Part shown: positions 1 through 7,348 of the stretch, piece by piece
Layout: every line of letters starts with the position of its first letter
How positions within the stretch are numbered: the first letter of the stretch is position 1
NCBI GenBank assembly: GCA_035577545.1
Contig: DATLVI010000016.1
Location: 1-49,716 of the forward strand
Origin: Verrucomicrobiia bacterium
GTDB taxonomy: Bacteria; Verrucomicrobiota; Verrucomicrobiia; Palsa-1439
Reading direction: 5' to 3'
Length of the DNA stretch: 49,716 nt
Position numbers and translations under genes: made by a program
Notes under the pieces: generated by a model
Told to the model about the DNA's origin: nothing
The model's input: the letters and a program-made list of their open reading frames with translations, nothing else
Databases searched by the model: none

Positions 1-1
1 A

Positions 2-736
2 GCTTCGTCCCAACGGGGATTCACCCTTCTGGAGTTGCTGACGTCCATGACACTCTTGTTGGTCATGGTCGGGTTCCTCGCGGTTGCCTTCAACTCGGCT
101 TCCGTAGCCTGGAAGCAGGGCGAAAAAGATGTGGATCGCTATCAGCAGGCCCGGGCCACGGTGGACCTGATGGCCCGCGACCTGAGCCAGGCAGTCGTAT
201 CGCCGAAGATCCAGTTCTATGGCATCACAAATGGTTTGGCGTTCATGGCACCCGTGAGCGATAACCCCAATGTTGCGGATTTAGCCGAGGTCGCCTACGT
301 GCTCGGCCCGGAGACGGCACCGCCGTTCACTCTGAAGCGGCGTTTCACTACTGCTGCAAGCAGCCAATGGGATATCTATACACAGCCAACTACTTGGCCT
401 TCAACCGCCGATAATGTAAGCGTGGTCAGCGATGCCGTCATTAATTTTACGGTGACTTATTACGATGCTAAAAACACCCAATTCGTCTCCTGGAATTCTA
501 CGTCCGTCCCTGGTTGGACAGAAGCATATGGCCTCGGCTTCACTGCACCAGCAGCAGCAAGCCCAACCACTATGCTCAGCCTTCCGCCTGCATATGTTAA
601 CGTGCATTTGGAAGTCGTGGACTCCAAGACTGCCAGAGTTCTCCGAAACATGGCAGCCAATCCGATCGCCTCGGCAAATCTGATGACAAACTCTGTACGC
701 GCCTTCGATGTCTATTTGAGAATTCCCCAGCGATGA
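2..736 (+). CDS. Verru_Chthon-cassette-type pseudopilin (protein C-like), 5' end cut by the window
   Basis: The reading frame is open from base 2, so the true start lies before the window. The first residues read RGFTLLELLTSM followed by a hydrophobic stretch (LLLVMVGFLAVAF). This is the prepilin N-terminal cleavage/methylation signal, with Gly before Phe and Glu at +5. The rest is a GspJ-like globular domain of about 210 residues. It overlaps the next gene by 4 bases (ATGA at 733-736), as in the pseudopilin cassettes known from Verrucomicrobium and Chthoniobacter, where a protein C is encoded beside a large protein A. The assignment to that cassette rests on gene order and general appearance. 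A minor type II secretion or type IV pilus pseudopilin is the broader reading. The function of these cassettes is not established. Confidence 0.75.
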   Translation, partial: ASSQRGFTLLELLTSMTLLLVMVGFLAVAFNSASVAWKQGEKDVDRYQQARATVDLMARDLSQAVVSPKIQFYGITNGLAFMAPVSDNPNVADLAEVAYVLGPETAPPFTLKRRFTTAASSQWDIYTQPTTWPSTADNVSVVSDAVINFTVTYYDAKNTQFVSWNSTSVPGWTEAYGLGFTAPAAASPTTMLSLPPAYVNVHLEVVDSKTARVLRNMAANPIASANLMTNSVRAFDVYLRIPQR

Positions 737-3096
737 AAACGCGAAAGCAAAATGACGAGCGCGGCATTGCGCTGATCCTGACACTGACGATATTGGCCGT
801 CATTCTCATCCTGCTTTTGGCGTTCGTCAGCAGCATGCGGACGGAGCGCATTTCCGCGAAAGCTTTCAACGACCAATCCAAAGCCCAGCTATTGGCCCAA
901 GCCGCCATTGACCGCGCGGTTGCCACCATTGCCAGCGCCACCGCGCAACGGATCGCGACCCCTACGCTCTTCTCCACATACGTAACTTTTCCCGGGGTGA
1001 TCTGGACGAATTACAACGGCACCGTCGGTTTCGTGAACCTTTATTCCGACCCCACTTTAGCCGATCCAACCAATATGAACGATGGCTATTGGATCACGGG
1101 GCAAAATCCTCTCGAGTACAGCACCCCAGCCAATGTGCAGATTAACGTGGGCTGGCTGTATGTCGGCGAAAACGGCGCTGTCGCTCCGCCTCCGTTGGCC
1201 GCGAACAATCATCTAGTTGGTCGCTACGCTTTTTGGGTGGACGATGAGGCAACCAAGGTCAATATTCAGACAGCCGGGCAGCGACCCGTGACGGCACCCG
1301 ACGCATACGGGTACAGCACAAACAGCGAAGTTGATCTAAACATGCTGCAGGCGGGCCTTAGCGCTTCCGCAGGTTCAATCCAAGCCACACAAGGGTTGAC
1401 CGGATTTACGACCATTGAAGAGGTGAAGCGTGCTGATGTGGGTGGAAGTCCCAGCGGTGATTTCACCAATAATCAATTCTATCTCACCACCTATTCCAAC
1501 GACGCGAATTACCCGGATTACGCGGACGACTTCGACGCTCTTGACCGCGAGCGGTCGGTTCTTTCCACACTCAACATACGCGACGTCAACGGCTCGGGCG
1601 GCGGCGGCACGAACAACGCGTACGCCCACCTATCGGATCCCGCACTGGGGAACATGTATTCCCTCAGCGGTCCGCTCGCAACGTTCGACGGCAAATATAG
1701 CGCCAATGGCCTCAGACAAATCGTCGCTAACATCATTGCCTACCAGCACGATCCCCAAAGCCTCGTCGATCCTCAGGCGTTTCCACTTGATGGCGGCGGT
1801 ACACCACCGGTCTTTCTTGGGCTGGCCAAAACGCCCTACATCAACGAGGTGCAAGTCGCCTATAATGTCACAGGGGCTGACGTGACGCGAAGCGTGTCGG
1901 TGGAATTGTTTTACATGTACGACACGTCATACACAGCAGCGGGAGACACAATTACAATTTCTGGTTTGCCGGCCGGGCCGGGGTTCAGCGCCGTACCCGT
2001 CACGATTCCAGTGAGCGGAACGTTCGCCAGTGGAAGCTACGTCGTCTTCACCGAAACTCCCGCAGAACTGCCCGTGGCGTTGGGGGGAGCCGCGATTCTT
2101 CCCGCCACATCCATTCAAATCACTTATGCCCGTCCGTATGCAGGAACGCCTCGTCGTCTGGATTATTCCGGTGTGACGCTTCCAGCGTTGACTCTCGATA
2201 CGGCAAGCCCCGGTCCCGTTTGGTATGGTGCTCAAGCGGCCGATCCGTGCGTGAATGATACGGACGCGCTGCCCGGACGATGGGAAGGATACACCAGTCC
2301 GTTTGTCGGCACACTTGGGAGGCGCAACATTTGGCAAGGAGCGAATCCGTTCGATGGCACGCCGGGACCCGCCGGTTATCCATTCGGGGCCGACATGTCG
2401 AAGGCTGTTATACGCGCCGCGCCGATGAAATCGCTCGGCGAACTTGGTTTTATCCATACAACGGGCTCCTGGCAGTACGTGCGATTGCAGCCGCAACCGG
2501 CCTCTGAAAAGGCGACACAACAAATTCCCGACTGGGCGATGCTTGATCTATTTACCGTCGGCGGCGGAACTTCCGGGCGCATTAATATCAATGGCGGCAT
2601 CACCGCCGGTACACCGGTCTTTGGCACAACACGTCTGGTTCCATTGAACGCGCTCTTGAACAACGCGCTCACCACTCTGGGCACGGTCCCACAGAATATC
2701 TACGCTGATGATTTTCCTGCTGGCCGCGCCGCCATCGATACGTACGGCATGCGGAACGGTCGGGACGGCATCTTTGATACCGCCGGGGAGATTTGCGAAG
2801 TCAACGGCTTGGACAACGGTGGCGGGAATGATTTCGACAGGGAAGCTGTCATTCGTCGCATTGCCAATGACATTACGGTTCGCTCCAGTATGTTCACGGT
2901 TTGGGTGTGGGCCCAGAGCATCAAGGACGTAGACGGGAATGGGCAATACAACCCGCCTGCTAATCCACCCCCGGGGATGGCGACCGGCAATGACTTTATT
3001 ACCGGCGAAGTGAAGGCGCAAGCGGTGGTGGAGCGTTATGAAAACCCGCCCGGCAGCGGCCCGAGATACCGCATCCGCTACTTGCGATACTATTGA
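733..3096 (+). CDS. Verru_Chthon-cassette protein A-like large pilus-assembly-type protein
   Basis: This 787-residue protein begins MKTRKQNDERGIALILTL, a charged N-terminus with a Gly-Ile junction and a single hydrophobic helix (residues about 13-33). It resembles a PilX/GspK-type N-terminus lacking the canonical FTLIE box. A long, Gly/Asn/Pro-rich extracytoplasmic part follows, with a Gly-rich stretch near residue 290, and the end is RYRIRYLRYY. An N-terminal pilin-like helix with a very large passenger next to a GspJ-like protein matches protein A of the Verru_Chthon cassette. Translation is coupled to the preceding gene through ATGA. It is probably an envelope or extracellular protein whose large domain may be displayed by a pseudopilus; this is inference. 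No enzyme motif was recognised. Confidence 0.7.
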   Translation: MKTRKQNDERGIALILTLTILAVILILLLAFVSSMRTERISAKAFNDQSKAQLLAQAAIDRAVATIASATAQRIATPTLFSTYVTFPGVIWTNYNGTVGFVNLYSDPTLADPTNMNDGYWITGQNPLEYSTPANVQINVGWLYVGENGAVAPPPLAANNHLVGRYAFWVDDEATKVNIQTAGQRPVTAPDAYGYSTNSEVDLNMLQAGLSASAGSIQATQGLTGFTTIEEVKRADVGGSPSGDFTNNQFYLTTYSNDANYPDYADDFDALDRERSVLSTLNIRDVNGSGGGGTNNAYAHLSDPALGNMYSLSGPLATFDGKYSANGLRQIVANIIAYQHDPQSLVDPQAFPLDGGGTPPVFLGLAKTPYINEVQVAYNVTGADVTRSVSVELFYMYDTSYTAAGDTITISGLPAGPGFSAVPVTIPVSGTFASGSYVVFTETPAELPVALGGAAILPATSIQITYARPYAGTPRRLDYSGVTLPALTLDTASPGPVWYGAQAADPCVNDTDALPGRWEGYTSPFVGTLGRRNIWQGANPFDGTPGPAGYPFGADMSKAVIRAAPMKSLGELGFIHTTGSWQYVRLQPQPASEKATQQIPDWAMLDLFTVGGGTSGRININGGITAGTPVFGTTRLVPLNALLNNALTTLGTVPQNIYADDFPAGRAAIDTYGMRNGRDGIFDTAGEICEVNGLDNGGGNDFDREAVIRRIANDITVRSSMFTVWVWAQSIKDVDGNGQYNPPANPPPGMATGNDFITGEVKAQAVVERYENPPGSGPRYRIRYLRYY

Positions 3097-3379
3097 CGCA
3101 AGGGCTGGTTCCGCGCGCTCTACCACCGGTACATCTACAATTGAGCGGGCATGTCTGCCTATTTATCGGAAAGTGATATTTTGTGCTGGACACGCGCTCT
3201 GGGTTCGGGTATGGTTGGACGAATTAACATTCAACGTCCAACGCGAAACGCTCAACTTTCAAGACGCAGGCGCGAGAGGACGACGGCAACCAAGATGGTC
3301 GCCCTACAACGGCTGCGGCGTGGGTTCAAGCGGCCAGCGACGTTCAACGATAGCGAACGACAGCCAACGACGCTTAACA
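3097..3379. other. Intergenic region with CAACG-rich degenerate short repeats
   Basis: No gene is supported here. Around 3228-3375 the sequence contains many loosely repeated units such as TTCAACG, CCAACG, GAACGA and CAACGACGC. The open frame running into the next gene continues upstream through this stretch, but its translation (Arg/Thr-rich) does not look like protein. No clear terminator hairpin for the preceding gene was found. Confidence 0.4.
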
Positions 3380-4258
3380 ATGGCAAGCAAGTTGAAAAAA
3401 ACCGGTGAAAAAGTGGCTGTGATTCCGCTGGAAGATAATTTTACGGATATCGTGGGCAAGGCGCAGCGGGGGTTGAACCTGTCGGGCACGGCGTTGGCGG
3501 AGCGGGCGGGGGTGTCGCTGGCGGAGGTGAATGCGGTGCGGCGGGGCGAGGTGGATGAGGCGGTGTTGCGGAAGGTGGCGGGGGCGCTGGGGTTGGGGGC
3601 GGAGGCGTTGGTGGCGAGCGCGCGGGGGGCGTGGCGGCCGCGGGAGGTCGGGGAGGTGCGGGGGTTGGGGCGGTTCAATACGCCGTTCGATGATATGACG
3701 GTGAACGCGTATGTGGTGTATGACGCGGAGACGCGGGAGGCGGCGGCGTTCGATACGGGGGCGGATTGCGATGGGATGTTGGAATTCGCGCGGGAGAAGG
3801 GGCTGCGGGTGGAGATGATTTTATTGACGCATGTGCATACGGACCATGTGTTTGATTTGGGGCGGTTGAAGGCGGCGACGGGGGCGAGGGCGTATGTGAG
3901 CGGGCGGGAGGTGTTGGCGGGGGCGGAGGCGTTTGAGGATGGGAAGATTTTTGAGGTGGGGAAATTGAAGATCGAGGCGCGGCGGACGAGCGGGCATGCG
4001 CGGGGTGGGACGAGCTTTGTGGTGACGGGGTTGGCGCGGCGGGTGGCGTTGGTGGGTGATGCGCTGTTTGCGGGTTCGATGGGCGGCGGGATGGTGGATT
4101 ACGGTGAGGTGTTGCGGACAAATCGCGAGGGCATTTTTACGCTGCCCGACGAGACGATTCTTTGTCCCGGGCATGGGCCGTTGAGCACGGTGGGCGAGGA
4201 GAAACTGCACAACCCGTTCTTCCCGGAGTTTCAGCAACAGCAAGCCAGCCAGCAGTAG
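3380..4258 (+). CDS. HTH-domain plus metallo-beta-lactamase-fold hydrolase
   Basis: ATG at 3380 gives 292 residues; the upstream open frame is not protein-like. Residues about 25-78 resemble an XRE-type helix-turn-helix (AERAGVSLAEVNAVRRGEVD). Residues 95-285 form a glyoxalase-II-like metallo-beta-lactamase domain, with metal ligands visible as H151-x-H153-x-D155-H156 (THVHTDHV), H206 (SGHARGG), D227 (VGDALF) and H265 (CPGHGP). It is probably a cytoplasmic thioester or other hydrolase; the DNA-binding part suggests regulation or substrate sensing, but this is not shown. From about 3440 to 4130 the coding strand uses ggg, gcg, gtg and ttg codons almost exclusively, quite unlike its neighbours. 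It stands alone, convergent with the LacI gene. Confidence 0.8.
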   Translation: MASKLKKTGEKVAVIPLEDNFTDIVGKAQRGLNLSGTALAERAGVSLAEVNAVRRGEVDEAVLRKVAGALGLGAEALVASARGAWRPREVGEVRGLGRFNTPFDDMTVNAYVVYDAETREAAAFDTGADCDGMLEFAREKGLRVEMILLTHVHTDHVFDLGRLKAATGARAYVSGREVLAGAEAFEDGKIFEVGKLKIEARRTSGHARGGTSFVVTGLARRVALVGDALFAGSMGGGMVDYGEVLRTNREGIFTLPDETILCPGHGPLSTVGEEKLHNPFFPEFQQQQASQQ

Positions 4259-4301
4259 TGAAATGCGCGGAGGAAATTGGCGGCGCCCACCTTAATGCGT
4301 T

Positions 4302-5351
4302 TCACGCAGTAACGGGTGGCTTGGCGGAAGTTTCTCGGACCGTCAAATGCGAGGGAAGCAGCACATCCATGAGGCTTTCATCCTCCTCCGAATCAGCGCG
4401 CTTCAGCAATAGCTCCGCGGCGGTCACCCCGATTTTTTCAGGATCGGCATGGGCGCCCGTAATCTGCGGATGTTCCTCGACGCAAACCCGTGTGGCATCC
4501 ACGGCGACGACGCTGATTTCCTCCGGCACACGCCACCCATTTTGCATCAGGCAATTGATCACCCCGCGCGCCATCAAACCGTTGGCGCAAATCCAGGCGG
4601 TGGGGAAACTCTTGCGGGAGATTTGGCCGAGCATGATTTCGCCCGCTTTCCACCCGCCGAGGCGGTCGCCCAGCTCCACATTCATCGTGAACCTGTCCGC
4701 CAATTTCAAGTCGTGCTGGCTTAGCGCCTCAACCAATCCGGCGCGCCTACGGATATTGTAATGAAGGCCCTTGTCGCCAGCCACCCACGCAAACTGGCGA
4801 TGCCCCAGTTCCACCAGGTGTTCCACCAGAAGACTCAGCGCCTGTTTTTCATTGGGCATCACCGAATGGCAAATTCCGGGATAGCTTACGGAGATGGCCA
4901 CCAGATTTGGCTGGACCGCCTTGATGGCTTTCAGGAATTTCTCGTCCACTTGCCCGAGTATCGCCAGGCCGAAAACCTGGTTTTGCCGGAGCTTTTGCTG
5001 GACGGTACGGACCCCAAGGTCGTCTTCGGACCCCAAAAACATCGAGTGATACCCGTGCGCCAGCAAGCCCGCATGCAACCCGTGTTGGACATGGCTGAAA
5101 AAATTGCTCTGGGTGTGCAGCCGCAGCCCGCTGCGCAGAATGAACCCCACATTCGTAACCAGGGCACCGTCCCCGTTCAGCTGCATACCCTTGGGTCGAT
5201 ACCCGATTTTAATCGCATGGTCCCAAATCCGCTGATAGGAATCCGGGCTGATATTCTCCCGCTTCCCATTAAGAACCATGGAAACCAATGCCTGCGAAAC
5301 GTCCAGATCCTGGGCAATTCGTTGCTGTGATACACTCTCCTTTTTCTTCAC
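4302..5351 (-). CDS. LacI-family transcriptional regulator
   Basis: This 349-residue protein starts at GTG 5351. Residues 6-30 form the HTH (RIAQDLDVSQALVSMVLNGK), followed by the typical IGYRPKG hinge region. Residues about 65-340 form a periplasmic-binding-protein-like effector domain with the family's AWVAGD, AWICANGLMARG and ISVVAVD segments. It is transcribed away from the hydroxyacid dehydrogenase operon with 112 bases between start codons. That gap contains a perfect 14-base palindrome at 5427-5440 and the AT-rich palindrome at 5450-5463. The expected role is repression of the sugar-acid genes in the absence of an inducer. Its placement makes it the best candidate regulator for the whole locus, but binding is inferred only from adjacency. 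Confidence 0.9.
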   Translation of the reverse strand: MKKKESVSQQRIAQDLDVSQALVSMVLNGKRENISPDSYQRIWDHAIKIGYRPKGMQLNGDGALVTNVGFILRSGLRLHTQSNFFSHVQHGLHAGLLAHGYHSMFLGSEDDLGVRTVQQKLRQNQVFGLAILGQVDEKFLKAIKAVQPNLVAISVSYPGICHSVMPNEKQALSLLVEHLVELGHRQFAWVAGDKGLHYNIRRRAGLVEALSQHDLKLADRFTMNVELGDRLGGWKAGEIMLGQISRKSFPTAWICANGLMARGVINCLMQNGWRVPEEISVVAVDATRVCVEEHPQITGAHADPEKIGVTAAELLLKRADSEEDESLMDVLLPSHLTVRETSAKPPVTA

Positions 5352-5426
5352 ATCCCGAATTTAGTCCAATAAAACCGCGGTTGAAAGCAGAAAGTGCCGC
5401 CAGTGCCCAGGGGATTATAAATCTTT

Positions 5427-5440
5427 CCACTTGCAAGTGG
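5427..5440. promoter_or_regulatory. Perfect 14-base palindrome in LacI/dehydrogenase divergent intergenic region
   Basis: CCACTTGCAAGTGG is self-complementary over all 14 bases. It lies between the divergent LacI gene and the 2-hydroxyacid dehydrogenase gene, 9 bases before the AT-rich palindrome. Its location suggests an operator, possibly autoregulatory. It has a TGCA centre rather than the CG centre common for LacI operators, so the binding protein is uncertain. The TTGCAA within it could also serve as a -35 element. Confidence 0.4.
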
Positions 5441-5449
5441 GCCGATTAC

Positions 5450-5463
5450 TTGATAAGTATTAA
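5450..5463 (+). promoter_or_regulatory. Candidate operator TTGATAAGTATTAA at start of dehydrogenase operon
   Basis: This AT-rich imperfect palindrome (TTGATA-AG-TATTAA) directly abuts the ATG at 5464. Near-identical sequences occur at 15583-15596, 28273-28286, 31466-31479 and, weaker, 9272-9285. An alternative is a -10 element of a leaderless transcript, since no Shine-Dalgarno sequence fits between it and the ATG. Confidence 0.45.
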
Positions 5464-6480
5464 ATGATGTCCAACCATCGCGCCATTATCGCCTTGAGCG
5501 ACCTCGAGATTGCCGACTTCCTCCCCGGCCCGATGTGGGGAGAATTGGAAAAACTCGTACCGGGATACCAGCGCATCCCCCTCCCGCTCGCCGGTCCGAA
5601 CGATTGGGAGCGACTGTGGCGCGGATCCCCGGCGGATATACTCATCTCCGCATGGCAAACGCCCTCCCTCAATTCGACCCTGCAACCGGTGGATTTGAAG
5701 CCGTTGCGTTACGTCTGCCACCTGGCAGGCACCATCCGCAAGCTCGTCCCCCGCGAGTTGATCGAGCAGGGCTTGGTGGTCACGAATTGGGGCGGTTCGA
5801 TCAGCGCAACTGTTGCCGAATGCACGCTGATGTTGACGTTGATGGCTCTGCGGCGCGCGTCGCATTGGGCCGTGGCGATGCATCGGGACGGCGCATGGAA
5901 AAACGGGAGTAGCTTCACCCAAAGCTTACTGGGCCGGCGCGTGGGGATTCACGGCTTCGGCTCAATCAGTCAGTGTTTGGTCCCGATGCTGCGACCGTTC
6001 ACCTCACAGATCCAGGCCTTTTCACCGAGCATGCCGGACGGAATTTTCTCCAGTTTCGGCGTAAAACGGTTGGCATCGCTGGAGGAGCTGTTTGCCGAAT
6101 CCGACGTGGTGGTGGAGTTGGCCGCGGCAACGCCGGAGAATTATCATATCGTAACCGAGAGTCATCTGCGGCTGATTCCCGAAGGTGGTGTATTTGTAAA
6201 TGTCGGCCGCGGTTGTGTGATAGACGAGGGTGGATTGCTTCGCGTTGCGCGGGAAGGTCGGCTGCAAATCGCGCTCGATGTTTTCGAACAAGAGCCACTC
6301 GCGGCCGATTCACCCCTGCGCGGACTGCCAAACGTCACACTCCTGCCCCATCTCGGCGGTCCCACACGTGACCGGCGGCGCGATGCCGGGGCGTTCGCAT
6401 TGAAGAATCTTCGGGCCTTTTTACGCGGTGAACCGTTGGACGCTGTCGTGACACTGGAGGTTTATGACCGAAGCAGTTAG
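5464..6480 (+). CDS. D-isomer-specific 2-hydroxyacid dehydrogenase family protein
   Basis: This 338-residue protein belongs to the NAD(P)-dependent 2-hydroxyacid dehydrogenase family. The Rossmann motif is visible near residue 160 (RRVGIHGFGSIS, GxGxxG-like). The three catalytic positions are present: Arg in NVGRGCVIDEGGL, Glu in DVFEQEPL and His in LPHLGGPT. The physiological substrate cannot be read from sequence; in this setting a 2-keto sugar acid or uronate-derived acid is plausible. It is the first gene of a three-gene operon (17-base overlap with the next). The ATG at 5464 directly follows the AT-rich palindrome and a second ATG sits at 5467. It is divergent from the LacI gene. Confidence 0.85.
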   Translation: MMSNHRAIIALSDLEIADFLPGPMWGELEKLVPGYQRIPLPLAGPNDWERLWRGSPADILISAWQTPSLNSTLQPVDLKPLRYVCHLAGTIRKLVPRELIEQGLVVTNWGGSISATVAECTLMLTLMALRRASHWAVAMHRDGAWKNGSSFTQSLLGRRVGIHGFGSISQCLVPMLRPFTSQIQAFSPSMPDGIFSSFGVKRLASLEELFAESDVVVELAAATPENYHIVTESHLRLIPEGGVFVNVGRGCVIDEGGLLRVAREGRLQIALDVFEQEPLAADSPLRGLPNVTLLPHLGGPTRDRRRDAGAFALKNLRAFLRGEPLDAVVTLEVYDRSS

Positions 6481-7348
6481 CAGGCGCGGCTTGTCGTGGG
6501 GCGCCTCCACTCTCGGTTGCGCGGAGCTCTCCCTCCCGGAAATCTGCGAACTTTTCCATGCCTTTAATCTACGCGAACTGGAAATTCGCGCCGTGGATGG
6601 ACGTATGGACCTGCCGCAATGGTCCGCGGACAAGGGCTGGATGCCGCTCCGGGCCACCGCATTGCTGGCGCACCATCGAATCCAACTCCGTGTTGCAGGT
6701 TCTTCCTTCAAGCTCGTCGGCAACGATGAAAAGTCCCGGGCCGAGATGCTGGCGTTTTGCCAGTGGGCCGACTCCTGGGGCGCGCCATACGTCCGCGCCT
6801 TTGGCGGCGGTGCGTGGGGACATCCGCTGAATGAAGCGGATTATGCTCAAGCGGCCCAAACGGTCGCATGGTGGCAACAGGAAAAAAAGCGGCACGGCTG
6901 GCGCATTGAATTATTGCTCGAAACACACGACGGATTCTCCGCTTCGGGTCCGTGCCGCGAGCTGTTCGCCCGATTGCGTGAACCGATCGGCATTATCTGG
7001 GACTCGCATCACACCTGGCGGCTCGGGGGCGAATCCCCGCGCGAATCGTGGTCGCAACTCTCCAAGTGGATTCGTCACGTTCATGTCAAAGACAGCATCG
7101 CCAAACCCTCGGCACGGCATCCGTACACGTACGTTCTGCCCGGTGACGGCGAAATGCCACTAGGACAAATCGTCAACCTGCTGGCTGAGCATCAATTCGC
7201 GGGGGCAGTTTCACTGGAATGGGAGCGTCTCTGGCATCCGTATCTGCCGCCGTTGCGCGAGGCGTTGACGCGGTTGGAAGCGCAGCCATGGTTTGTGGGT
7301 TCTGTGAAGGCTGTCAATGAACACCAATCTCCTGCCATCACCCGTTAA
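6464..7348 (+). CDS. Sugar phosphate isomerase/epimerase-type TIM-barrel protein
   Basis: This 294-residue protein has the AP-endonuclease-2/xylose-isomerase-like TIM-barrel pattern. Candidate divalent-metal ligands appear in order: Glu in LLLETHDGF, Asp in IIWDSHHTW, His in IRHVHVKDS and Glu in SLEWER. Such proteins interconvert sugars, ketoacids or inositol derivatives, or act as 3-dehydroshikimate dehydratase-like enzymes; the exact reaction is not determinable here. It overlaps the dehydrogenase by 17 bases and the DUF2264 gene by 32 bases, implying translational coupling and one metabolic route. Confidence 0.82.
   Translation: MTEAVSRRGLSWGASTLGCAELSLPEICELFHAFNLRELEIRAVDGRMDLPQWSADKGWMPLRATALLAHHRIQLRVAGSSFKLVGNDEKSRAEMLAFCQWADSWGAPYVRAFGGGAWGHPLNEADYAQAAQTVAWWQQEKKRHGWRIELLLETHDGFSASGPCRELFARLREPIGIIWDSHHTWRLGGESPRESWSQLSKWIRHVHVKDSIAKPSARHPYTYVLPGDGEMPLGQIVNLLAEHQFAGAVSLEWERLWHPYLPPLREALTRLEAQPWFVGSVKAVNEHQSPAITR

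Noticed and set aside
3038-3379. N-terminal extension of the HTH-hydrolase frame
   Set aside because: It overlaps the end of the preceding gene and the CAACG-rich spacer; the translation is not protein-like, and ATG 3380 begins the conserved part.
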